From the NCBI GenBank assembly GCA_017475805.1, contig JAFVEW010000021.1, positions 1 to 5,051 of the forward strand: DNA of 5,051 nt, written 5' to 3'. This DNA is from Synergistaceae bacterium. GTDB lineage: Bacteria > Synergistota > Synergistia > Synergistales > Aminobacteriaceae. How positions within the stretch are numbered: position 1 is the stretch's first letter; every line of letters begins with the position of its first letter. The position numbers and the translations under genes are program-made. Below, piece after piece: positions 1 to 5,039 of the stretch. The notes beneath the pieces were generated by a model. The model did not search any database. It was not told the DNA's origin and was given only the letters and a program-made list of their open reading frames with translations.

Positions 1-216
1 TTTTTGAACATGCTCGATAAATCAAAAGGACTTGCACCGGGCGACCCTGCTAAAATGGCCGCAAGAATTATTGAAAGCGTCGATAAAAATCCCGCGCCTT
101 TGAGAATGGTTTTAGGGTCTCAGGCTTTACGTGCTACAATCGAAAGACTTGAAGAACGAATTGCTGATTATAAAACTCAAACAGAACTCGCTGCTTCAAC
201 AGACGTAAAGGAGTAA
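1..216 (+). CDS. Short-chain dehydrogenase/reductase, C-terminal end only (partial, 5' end outside window)
   Basis: The reading frame is open from the first base, so this is the 3' end of a longer gene; the TTG and ATG codons near the edge are internal. The 71 visible residues have the look of the C-terminal tail of NAD(P)-dependent SDR oxidoreductases: a GDPAKMAARIIESV helix, then an LRMVLGSQAL segment, then a charged amphipathic helix (IERLEERIADYKT) and a short end with STD. The catalytic YxxxK and the Rossmann glycine motif lie upstream and cannot be seen, so the substrate cannot be inferred. The flavodoxin gene starts 6 bases after the stop and its ribosome binding site overlaps the end of this gene, so the two are probably cotranscribed and translationally linked. 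The family call is by recognition of the tail; a different Rossmann enzyme is possible but less likely. Confidence 0.72.
   Translation, partial: FLNMLDKSKGLAPGDPAKMAARIIESVDKNPAPLRMVLGSQALRATIERLEERIADYKTQTELAASTDVKE
207..213 (+). promoter_or_regulatory. Ribosome binding site of flavodoxin gene
   Basis: AAAGGAG lies 9 bases before the ATG at 223. It sits inside the last codons of the upstream SDR gene, next to its stop codon, an arrangement typical of translational coupling. It fixes the flavodoxin start. Confidence 0.75.
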
Positions 217-222
217 GATAAA

Positions 223-708
223 ATGTCATCGTTAATAATTTATTTCAGCAGAGCCGACGAAAATTACGCCGTCGGTTATATCGAAAAAGGCAACACCGAA
301 TATATAGCCGAGTTTGTGAAAGAACTAACAGGCGCAGACATGTTCAAAGTTGAGCCTGCTGTGCCTTACGCGAAAGATTACAACACCTGCATTCAGGAAG
401 CAAAAAAACGCGTCGGCAACGCTCCGATTAAAGAGTCGCTCAAAGATATTTCAGCCTACGATACGATTTTTATAATGAGCCCGATTTACTGGGGAACTTA
501 CGCGCCGGAAATGGAAACGGCTTTGAAAGGTTTGGATTTTTCAGGGAAGACCGTGCGGATTGTCTGCACACACGAGGGTTCGGGGCTTGCAAGTATGCCG
601 AGGGACGTGAAGAAAATCTGTGCCGGTGCAAATGTCCAGTCAGACGCGCTTGCGATAAGGGGCTCACAGGCTAAAAATTCTAAGCAGAAAGTCGCCGATT
701 GGCTGTAA
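223..708 (+). CDS. Flavodoxin family protein (cytosolic, complete)
   Basis: A 161-residue protein, the usual size of a single-domain flavodoxin; it would bind FMN and act as a one- or two-electron carrier in the cytoplasm. It starts directly with the first beta strand (SSLIIYFSR), with no signal peptide. The phosphate-binding loop is the longer form seen in Flavodoxin_4-like proteins: FSRADENY (8-15), then KGNT (22-25). The second flavin loop is SPIYWG (86-91), with W90 placed to stack on the flavin. The third is THEGSG (116-121), followed by the terminal helix ending in VADWL. Start choice rests on the ATG with AAAGGAG 9 bases upstream. The gene follows the SDR by 6 bases, so a shared redox function is an inference. 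The interrupted flavodoxin at 1875-2456 is a relative with nearly the same N-terminal motif (SRADENYxVGYxEKGNT). A flavodoxin-like NAD(P)H-quinone reductase is an alternative function. Confidence 0.9.
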   Translation: MSSLIIYFSRADENYAVGYIEKGNTEYIAEFVKELTGADMFKVEPAVPYAKDYNTCIQEAKKRVGNAPIKESLKDISAYDTIFIMSPIYWGTYAPEMETALKGLDFSGKTVRIVCTHEGSGLASMPRDVKKICAGANVQSDALAIRGSQAKNSKQKVADWL

Positions 709-738
709 GGTAAATCGGGATTGGCTGATGATAATGAG

Positions 739-1338
739 ATGATTCTTGAAACGGACAGATTGATTCTCAGACCCTGGGAAGAGAGCGATGCAGAATGTTT
801 GTATAAATACGCAAGCCATCCTGATGTCGGGCCGATTGCTGGATGGCCTGTTCATACAAGCGTGGAAAACAGCAGAGAAATAATTAAAGGTGTGCTTTCT
901 GCGCCAGAAACGTATGCAGTTGTTCTGAAAGCAGCAGGGGCTCCGGTCGGCAGCATAGGATTAATGCTTGGAAAGGCAAGCAATATCGGCATTCATGATA
1001 CAGAGGCTGAAATCGGGTATTGGATTGGCGTACCATATTGGGGGCAGGGTCTTATCCCTGAGGCTGTCCGTGAGATAATCCGGTACGGTTTTGAAGAACT
1101 GCATCTCAAAAAAATGTGGTGCGGATACTTTGACGGAAATGAAAAATCAAAGCGCGTTCAAGAAAAGTGCGGATTTCATTACCATCACACTTCCGAAAAT
1201 GTTACTTGCGCATTGGAGGGCGTTCTGCGGACAGAACATATAACATGTTTGACAAAAGAAGAATGGTTGAAGAAGAGATGTTTTCAGGGCATTCAGCAAC
1301 TGTTAAAAATGGCGCAAACGTCAGGCAGGACGCTATAA
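739..1338 (+). CDS. GNAT N-acetyltransferase, RimJ/RimL type
   Basis: Predicted cytosolic enzyme that transfers an acetyl group from acetyl-CoA to an amine; the substrate cannot be told from the sequence. With the ATG at 739 the protein has 199 residues and begins [13 protein letters not shown], the usual first strand of this family (Acetyltransf_3). The acetyl-CoA pyrophosphate loop is [10 protein letters not shown] (100-109), after the AEIGYWIG strand (90-97). The C-terminal part has the conserved [13 protein letters not shown] (134-146). A TTG at 721 would add six residues and has AAGG 10 bases before it, whereas 739 has no clear ribosome binding site; I chose 739 by family alignment, so the start is uncertain. 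Similar proteins usually end soon after the LTKEEW segment (171-176); the last 23 residues look like an unrelated tail. The flavodoxin stop is 30 bases upstream. Base composition is closer to the first flavodoxin than to the AT-rich genes at the right. Confidence 0.87.
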   Translation: MILETDRLILRPWEESDAECLYKYASHPDVGPIAGWPVHTSVENSREIIKGVLSAPETYAVVLKAAGAPVGSIGLMLGKASNIGIHDTEAEIGYWIGVPYWGQGLIPEAVREIIRYGFEELHLKKMWCGYFDGNEKSKRVQEKCGFHYHHTSENVTCALEGVLRTEHITCLTKEEWLKKRCFQGIQQLLKMAQTSGRTL

Positions 1339-1371
1339 TATAAAAAGTTGCTGTCTGATTCTAAGGCTATT

Positions 1372-1377
1372 TATAAA
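1372..1377 (+). promoter_or_regulatory. Possible -10 element before second GNAT gene
   Basis: TATAAA lies 18 bases after a TTGCTG at 1348-1353, resembling a sigma-70 promoter. A transcript starting about 7 bases downstream would begin almost at the ATG at 1386, giving a leaderless mRNA, which would fit the lack of a good ribosome binding site there. The -35 match is modest and AT-rich spacers give such hits by chance. Confidence 0.25.
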
Positions 1378-1385
1378 AATTAAAG

Positions 1386-1838
1386 ATGATTGAAACAGAA
1401 CGTCTCAGAATATATCCAGCGACTCAAAATCAAATGGAAATTTTTATTAAGACTCAAACTGATGAGATTTTGAAAGCGGCTTATACAGAGATGTTAGAAA
1501 ATTGTCTGAAATTTCCAGATAAATGGGAATGGTATGCCGCGTGGTTTATTGAGTTGAATAATGGCACACATATTGGCGAGCTGTGCTTCAAGGGATTAAA
1601 TTCAAACGGCGTCGCAGAAATTGGATACGGCATTTCGGAAGAATATCGCCGTCAAGGTTATGCGACCGAAGCGGTTAATGCTGTTACTGCTTGGGCTTTT
1701 CAAAATCCGAACGTAACGGCTATTGAAGCTGAAACTGACGCGGAAAATGTAGCTTCAAAAAGAGTTCTTGAAAAGTGTGGTTTTATTGCCAACGGGAAAA
1801 TTGGCGAAGAAGGCCCTCGTTTTACCCTAACTCGTTGA
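1386..1838 (+). CDS. GNAT N-acetyltransferase, RimJ/RimL type (second copy, divergent)
   Basis: A 150-residue acetyl-CoA-dependent acetyltransferase, presumably cytosolic, with unknown acceptor. It starts MIETERLRIYPAT, the standard first strand. It has the GELCFKG strand (64-70), AEIGYGISEEYRRQGYATEA (77-96) with the Q/RxxGxA acetyl-CoA loop RRQGYA, and ENVASKRVLEKCGF (120-133), in which N121 and S124 occupy the conserved positions before the last strands. It is shorter than the neighbouring GNAT and differs from it almost everywhere outside the shared motifs, so it is not a recent duplicate. It ends in RFTLTR, slightly short for the family but plausible as complete. Only a weak TAAAG precedes the ATG. 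The gene lies 47 bases after the first GNAT and 36 bases before the exported flavodoxin. The sequence gives no reason to link its role to either. Confidence 0.87.
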   Translation: MIETERLRIYPATQNQMEIFIKTQTDEILKAAYTEMLENCLKFPDKWEWYAAWFIELNNGTHIGELCFKGLNSNGVAEIGYGISEEYRRQGYATEAVNAVTAWAFQNPNVTAIEAETDAENVASKRVLEKCGFIANGKIGEEGPRFTLTR

Positions 1839-1860
1839 TAAAATAGTATTTTAATAATTT

Positions 1861-1866
1861 AGGAGG
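1861..1866 (+). promoter_or_regulatory. Ribosome binding site of interrupted flavodoxin
   Basis: AGGAGG lies 8 bases before the ATG at 1875. It is the strongest ribosome binding site in the window, so translation initiation of the interrupted gene appears intact. Confidence 0.75.
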
Positions 1867-1874
1867 AATTTTTT

Positions 1875-2456
1875 ATGCGTAAAATAATTTTAGGTTTGTT
1901 TGTTTTTCTTGCTTTAATTAGCTGTGCTTATGCGGCTGAGGCGAAAAGCCTTGTCGTAGTATTCTCACGCGCTGACGAAAATTACAGTGTCGGCTATGTT
2001 GAAAAAGGTAACACTATGATTTTAGCCGAGATGATTGCGAACAAAACAGGCGCAGACTTTTTCGAGGTTAAACCTGAAAAACCTTATCCTGCAGTTTATG
2101 ACGAATGCACAGACGTTGCAAAACGCGAACAAAATCAAAAGGCTCGTCCTGCAATTCTTTAAGACAAAGATATAAATGAATACGATACAATTTTCATCGG
2201 TTACCCCGTTTGGTGGGGAGATATTCCTATGTGCATGTATACGTTTGTTGAAGCTCACGATTGGAACGGCAAAAAGATAATTCCTTTCTGCACTCATGAA
2301 GGCAGCGGCGCAGGACGCACTGAAAGCACTCTTAAACGAGTAATGAAAGGTGCAGATATTATTAAACCTTTGGCAATTCGCGGAACTACAGCGCAGAAAA
2401 ATCGTGATGCAGCCGAGAAAGAACTTTCTTTATGGCTTAACGGACTTGGCTTTTAA
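1875..2456 (+). pseudogene. Exported flavodoxin interrupted by an in-frame TAA (nonsense mutation)
   Basis: Read through, this is a 193-codon flavodoxin with one internal stop, TAA at 2160-2162 (codon 96). There is no frame change: both halves are in the same frame. The N-terminus (MRKIILGLFVFLALISC) is a signal peptide. LISC17 fits a lipobox, and AYA-AEA (18-23) could instead be cut by signal peptidase I. The FMN loop is SRADENYSVGYVEKGNT (31-47). After the stop come YDTIFIGYPVWWG (103-115), with the flavin-stacking tryptophan position, and FCTHEGSG (138-145), then a normal C-terminus. Translation stopping at codon 96 would lose the second and third flavin loops, so the short product should not bind FMN. 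No ribosome binding site precedes the later ATGs at 2229 and 2235. The rest of the frame is undecayed, so the mutation is recent, a sequencing error, or read through. The intact relative at 223-708 has serine at or next to the stop position. A terminator follows at 2488-2523. Confidence 0.82.
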
Positions 2457-2473
2457 TGTTTGTATGATATAAT
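2446..2473 (+). promoter_or_regulatory. Extended -10 promoter-like element
   Basis: TGATATAAT at 2465-2473 matches the extended -10 consensus TGnTATAAT exactly. TTGGCT at 2446-2451, inside the end of the flavodoxin frame, is a fair -35 at 16 bases spacing. Transcription would start near 2480, only a few bases before the terminator hairpin at 2488, giving an RNA of about 44 bases. Whether it is used is unknown. Confidence 0.4.
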
Positions 2474-2487
2474 TTCCCTATGAAAAG

Positions 2488-2523
2488 AGTTCCCAATCTT
2501 AATTGAGAGGGAACTATTTTTTT
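2488..2523 (+). terminator. Rho-independent terminator after the interrupted flavodoxin
   Basis: AGTTCCC (2488-2494) pairs with GGGAACT (2509-2515). Within the loop TCTT and GAGA can extend the pairing around an AATT tip. Seven T residues follow at 2517-2523. It ends the left gene cluster and any transcript begun at the promoter-like element just upstream. Confidence 0.8.
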
Positions 2524-2544
2524 ATTACTACATTTATTACTACA
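2521..2544 (+). repeat. 12-base tandem duplication
   Basis: TTTATTACTACA occurs twice in direct succession (2521-2532 and 2533-2544). The first copy begins inside the T run of the terminator. It looks like a small slippage duplication; I see no function. Confidence 0.6.
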
Positions 2545-2656
2545 AAAATCACGATTTTATTTAGATTTTATAACCTTTCACAAAGCAATTTTTCAAAAAA
2601 ATTTAATTTATTTTTAGAGAGATTTAATCCCGTAATTTATAGAAAATTTTTATAAT
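2545..2656. other. AT-rich intergenic stretch without a gene
   Basis: This part of the 290-base gap between the flavodoxin and the Tp47-like gene holds no coding frame or RNA gene that I can support. It is very AT-rich and contains a TATAAT at 2651-2656, but no -35 at a proper distance. Promoter and palindromes follow downstream. Confidence 0.5.
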
Positions 2657-2701
2657 CTTAGCTAAGTTTCTCAGAGAATAAAATTTGACTGCTCAAATTT
2701 T
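2657..2701. promoter_or_regulatory. Three adjacent palindromes, possible operators, upstream of Tp47-like gene
   Basis: CTTAGCTAAG (2657-2666) is a perfect palindrome. TTCTC-A-GAGAA (2668-2678) is a second one with a single central base. The third has 9-base arms AAAATTTGA (2680-2688) and TCAAATTTT (2693-2701) around CTGC. The third covers the -35 hexamer of the promoter at 2685-2713, where a bound repressor would block RNA polymerase. The regulator is unknown, and AT-rich DNA produces some such symmetry by chance, though three in 45 bases is more than usual. Confidence 0.4.
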
Positions 2702-2713
2702 TTATGATTTAAT
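2685..2713 (+). promoter_or_regulatory. Sigma-70-type promoter of the Tp47-like gene
   Basis: TTGACT (2685-2690) and TTTAAT (2708-2713) each match the consensus at five of six positions and are separated by 17 bases. A TG at 2705-2706 gives an extended -10. The start would be near 2720, leaving a short leader that holds the AAGGAG at 2731-2736. Confidence 0.6.
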
Positions 2714-2730
2714 TTTCGTAAAATTTTACA

Positions 2731-2736
2731 AAGGAG
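2731..2736 (+). promoter_or_regulatory. Ribosome binding site of Tp47-like gene
   Basis: AAGGAG lies 10 bases before the ATG at 2747 and supports that start, which also gives a well-formed signal peptide. Confidence 0.7.
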
Positions 2737-2746
2737 ATACATAAAA

Positions 2747-3772
2747 ATGAAGAGAGTAAAAAAGTTTTCTCTTTTAGCTTTGATTTTGCTTTTTGCTGTG
2801 TCAAATTCGGCTCTTGCTGATGATTATCACTACGCTACAACGGACATGACTTGGAAAGAATTTTATTCAGGCGAACTTGGCGGTAAAGCCGACAATGTAG
2901 ACGCTTACACTTCGGCCACGACTATTAAAAGATTTCCTGAAGTCGTTACTAACAATGAAAATTTAATTACAGGTCTTAAAAATATAAAAGTTCGTATGAG
3001 CGAAGAAATTTATAACAAAAATCTTTCAAATAATCGCTTCAATTGGTCAGATAAAGCCTTCAATGAATATAAAGACCTCAATGAAGACGGAACTTTCAGC
3101 GCAATGTTCACAACGTCAAAAGAAATTAAAGACGCTAAACTCACGCTTGAAACAGGTGCAGCTGCGAACTGGGGGAGCTATGTTATTAAAATTGAAAGCG
3201 TTGACTTAAGCTCCATAGTTCCTACGGAAAATTTATTAGGCGCAATCTTAGAAACAACAGACGGCTCTCGTTACGCCCTTAGACCGGCTGAAAATTATTG
3301 GAGAAAATCTGCCGCTGAAATTGCTTTGACCGTCGATGATGCTTACGTCGAAATTCACGGGACAGGAGTTGTCCGCAATTATAAATATTTCGCTGACATC
3401 GTAGGTAAGACGATTAACAAAATTACTTATCTCATCAAAGATGCTGACGACATAATTTTAAGCGGCTTTGAACTAAATTTGCCTAAAGTTCCTACGGTTC
3501 GAGCAGAAATTTTGAAGAACGAAAATAAAAATCTCGAAGTTAAATTTGAATTTTCTAATGACACCGGCGCAACTTATACAGAAATTGCAAAAATATTACA
3601 AGGCGGCGGCAAAAAAGCTGTAGCGTTGAACGAAGGAGCTGACTATACTTACGACGCGGAGAAAGCAACGTTAAATATTAAAGAGCCTCAAGCAGGCTTA
3701 TATCAAGTCATTTTCAGAAGCAGCAACAAAGATATAGCTCCGAGCCTCAGAGCGGGCTTTTATGTTGAGTGA
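2747..3772 (+). CDS. Secreted protein resembling the Tp47 penicillin-binding family
   Basis: A 341-residue exported protein. Residues 1-24 are a classical signal peptide: KRVKK, a hydrophobic core LLALILLFAV, and ALA before the probable cut ahead of D25. There is no lipobox cysteine, unlike the Treponema pallidum Tp47 lipoprotein. The mature N-terminus YHYATTDMTWKEFYSGELG (27-45) resembles the YGYATLSYADYWAGELG segment of Tp47 as I remember it. A DAYTSATT block (52-59) follows at a place like the Tp47 DAVSRAT, then YKDLNEDGTFSA (108-119) and SYVIKIESVDL (144-154). The C-terminal part (about 250-341) looks like a beta-sandwich ending in LYQVIFRSSNKDIAPSLRAGFYV. The homology call comes from remembered family sequence. 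Tp47 has reported penicillin binding and carboxypeptidase activity, but this protein's own function is unknown and no SxxK/SxN/KTG set is evident. It is transcribed alone from its own promoter and faces the DUF362 gene. Confidence 0.72.
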   Translation: MKRVKKFSLLALILLFAVSNSALADDYHYATTDMTWKEFYSGELGGKADNVDAYTSATTIKRFPEVVTNNENLITGLKNIKVRMSEEIYNKNLSNNRFNWSDKAFNEYKDLNEDGTFSAMFTTSKEIKDAKLTLETGAAANWGSYVIKIESVDLSSIVPTENLLGAILETTDGSRYALRPAENYWRKSAAEIALTVDDAYVEIHGTGVVRNYKYFADIVGKTINKITYLIKDADDIILSGFELNLPKVPTVRAEILKNENKNLEVKFEFSNDTGATYTEIAKILQGGGKKAVALNEGADYTYDAEKATLNIKEPQAGLYQVIFRSSNKDIAPSLRAGFYVE

Positions 3773-3795
3773 GGAGTTAGGAATTAGAAAAGTAA

Positions 3796-3842
3796 CCTCT
3801 CGCCCCTGTTTCTTGCTTTCTTGCAATGACGGGGCGTAGAGG
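3796..3842. repeat. Nested palindrome between convergent genes; repeat element or bidirectional terminator
   Basis: The outer arms CCTCTCGCCCC (3796-3806) and GGGGCG-T-AGAGG (3831-3842) pair over 11 positions with one bulged T. Inside, TTGC (3813-3816) pairs with GCAA (3823-3826) around TTTCTT. It is GC-rich in an AT-rich spacer. Read on the - strand it contains GTCATTGCAAGAAAGCAAG, which resembles the dispersed GTCATTGCGAGG-type palindromic repeats known from many bacteria. It could also end transcripts from both convergent genes, although neither side has a long T run directly after the stem. Confidence 0.55.
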
Positions 3843-3848
3843 AAATAT

Positions 3849-4976
3849 TTACTTTATAACCTTTAGCTCATATTCACGAATTCCAAGACCGATTTTTTCT
3901 CCATGTGATAAAGTTTCTTTCCAGCGAACATTCGGATTACTGTCAAGAAAATGGTCATGGTAATGGTGCCAAGACGGATCTGCTAAGTTATCGCCGAGCT
4001 GGCTGTTGCGAATTGGAGTAGCCTGTTGACAAAGGTCTACGCAAGCCTGGTCAAGGGCAATAGGATCAAATGAAGCTAACATTCCAATATTAGGCAAGAT
4101 CGGTGCGTCATTCTCATCATGGCAGTCGCAATTCGGCGAAACATCCATAATAAGGCTAATATGGAAGCATGGCCTGTTGTAGCAAATTGCTTGGGCATAT
4201 TCGACCATTTTGAAACAAACATGTTCATTAGCCAGAGCGTTGATGTTTGAAATCGCGTCGAAGGCGCAAGCACCTATGCAACGTCCGCAGCCGACGCATA
4301 TATCAGTGTTGATTGTAGCTTTACGGTCTTCGCCATAAGAAATAGCATCACTGCCGCACTCTTTTGCACAGCGTCCGCAGCCGCGACAAAGTTCATGGTC
4401 AACAATAGGCGTGCCGTCGTTATGCTGCTGCATTTTCCCAGCACGACTTCCGCCGCCCATTCCGATATTTTTTATTGCGCCTCCGAAGCCCGTCATCTCG
4501 TGTCCCTTAAAATGAGAAAGTGAAATTAAAACATCAGCGTCCATTAAAGCTCTGCCGACTAAAGCAGTTTTACAATATTCGCCGTTCTCAACAGGAATTT
4601 CTATATCGTCAGTTCCGCGCAAGCCGTCAGCGATAATTACGTGGCAGCCGGTCGTAACACTGTTGAAACCGTTAATTTCAGCATTAGTCAAATGGTCAAT
4701 GGCGTTCCTTCTGCTTCCTGGATATAGAGTGTTGCAATCTGTAAGAAAAGGAATACCGCCTAACTCTTTGATTAAATCCGCAACAGCTTTGACGTAGTTA
4801 GGGCGAAGGTAGGCGCAGTTACCGAGTTCGCCGAAGTGCATTTTTATTGCCACGAATTTATTTTGAAAATCGATTTTCGCTATACCTGCAGCGCGGCATA
4901 ATTTTTGCAGCTTTGAACACTGACTCACACCGATCTGAGTTCTAAAATCTGTGAAATATACTTTTGCTTTTTCCAT
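3849..4976 (-). CDS. DUF362 protein with two 4Fe-4S clusters
   Basis: From the ATG at 4976 the protein has 375 residues, normal for DUF362 proteins with a ferredoxin insert. The N-terminal DUF362 part includes VAIKMHFGELGN (42-53) and AYLRP (55-59), a TDCNTLYPGSRRN stretch (79-91), and SLSHFKGHEMTGFGGAIKNIGMGGGSRAGK (152-181). Two complete CxxCxxCxxxC motifs follow: C197/C200/C203/C207 and C227/C230/C233/C237, each able to ligate a 4Fe-4S cluster in bacterial ferredoxin style. The C-terminal part has the DVSPNCDCHDENDAPILPNIGMLASFDPIALDQACVDL block (278-315) with further cysteines C283 and C285. There is no signal peptide, so it is probably cytosolic. The family's reaction is not established; an electron-transfer or reductase role is inferred. 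An ATG at 4997 would add seven residues, but AGGGGA lies between the two ATGs, 12 bases before 4976, so I prefer 4976. It is convergent with the Tp47-like gene. Confidence 0.9.
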   Translation of the reverse strand: MEKAKVYFTDFRTQIGVSQCSKLQKLCRAAGIAKIDFQNKFVAIKMHFGELGNCAYLRPNYVKAVADLIKELGGIPFLTDCNTLYPGSRRNAIDHLTNAEINGFNSVTTGCHVIIADGLRGTDDIEIPVENGEYCKTALVGRALMDADVLISLSHFKGHEMTGFGGAIKNIGMGGGSRAGKMQQHNDGTPIVDHELCRGCGRCAKECGSDAISYGEDRKATINTDICVGCGRCIGACAFDAISNINALANEHVCFKMVEYAQAICYNRPCFHISLIMDVSPNCDCHDENDAPILPNIGMLASFDPIALDQACVDLCQQATPIRNSQLGDNLADPSWHHYHDHFLDSNPNVRWKETLSHGEKIGLGIREYELKVIK

Positions 4977-4988
4977 GATGATGACAAG

Positions 4989-4994
4989 TCCCCT
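4989..4994 (-). promoter_or_regulatory. Ribosome binding site deciding the DUF362 start
   Basis: AGGGGA on the - strand lies 12 bases before the ATG at 4976 and within the codons that follow the other possible ATG at 4997. The upstream ATG has only AATTAATTAATT before it. The spacing is somewhat long but clearly favours 4976. Confidence 0.5.
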
Positions 4995-5009
4995 CATAAT
5001 TAATTAATT

Positions 5010-5039
5010 TTTATCATTCGAGAAAAAGTAGTTTATCAA
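5010..5039 (-). promoter_or_regulatory. Probable promoter of DUF362 gene
   Basis: On the - strand, TTGATA (5039-5034) is followed after 18 bases by GATAAA (5015-5010). The -35 matches five of six consensus positions and the -10 four of six. The transcript would start near 5003 and have a leader of about 27 bases to the ATG at 4976. Confidence 0.4.

Noticed and set aside
470..855. Antisense frames opposite the first flavodoxin and GNAT
   Set aside because: Their translations are low-complexity or basic strings with no recognisable domain, and they lie fully opposite well-supported genes.
223..1838. Flavodoxin plus acetyltransferases as a toxin-antitoxin or defence system
   Set aside because: The GNAT proteins begin like RimJ/RimL enzymes, unlike TacT-type toxins, and no small DNA-binding antitoxin gene is adjacent.
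2160..2162. UAA decoded as an amino acid (recoding or alternative genetic code)
   Set aside because: TAA is the genuine stop of the SDR, the first flavodoxin, the first GNAT and the DUF362 gene, so it is not a sense codon here. No recoding element is evident around the stop, and UAA is rarely recoded in bacteria.
2022..2297. Antisense 91-codon frame opposite the interrupted flavodoxin
   Set aside because: No ribosome binding site or domain; its sequence follows from the coding pattern of the + strand.
2229..2456. Independent small gene of 75 codons
   Set aside because: It is the second half of the interrupted flavodoxin in the same frame, with no ribosome binding site before its ATG.
2521..2544. 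Tandem 12-mer as the beginning of a CRISPR or iteron array
   Set aside because: There are only two copies, adjacent with no spacer, and no further copies in the window.
2651..2656. TATAAT as the main promoter of the Tp47-like gene
   Set aside because: No -35 lies 16-18 bases upstream, and the element pair at 2685-2713 is a much better match closer to the gene.
4076..4273. 65-codon - strand frame inside the DUF362 gene
   Set aside because: It is a shifted frame of a gene with clear iron-sulfur motifs and has no support of its own.
4977..4997. Upstream ATG as the start of the DUF362 protein
   Set aside because: It would swallow the AGGGGA ribosome binding site into coding sequence and has only AT-rich DNA before it; the MEKAKVYFTD start fits the family better.
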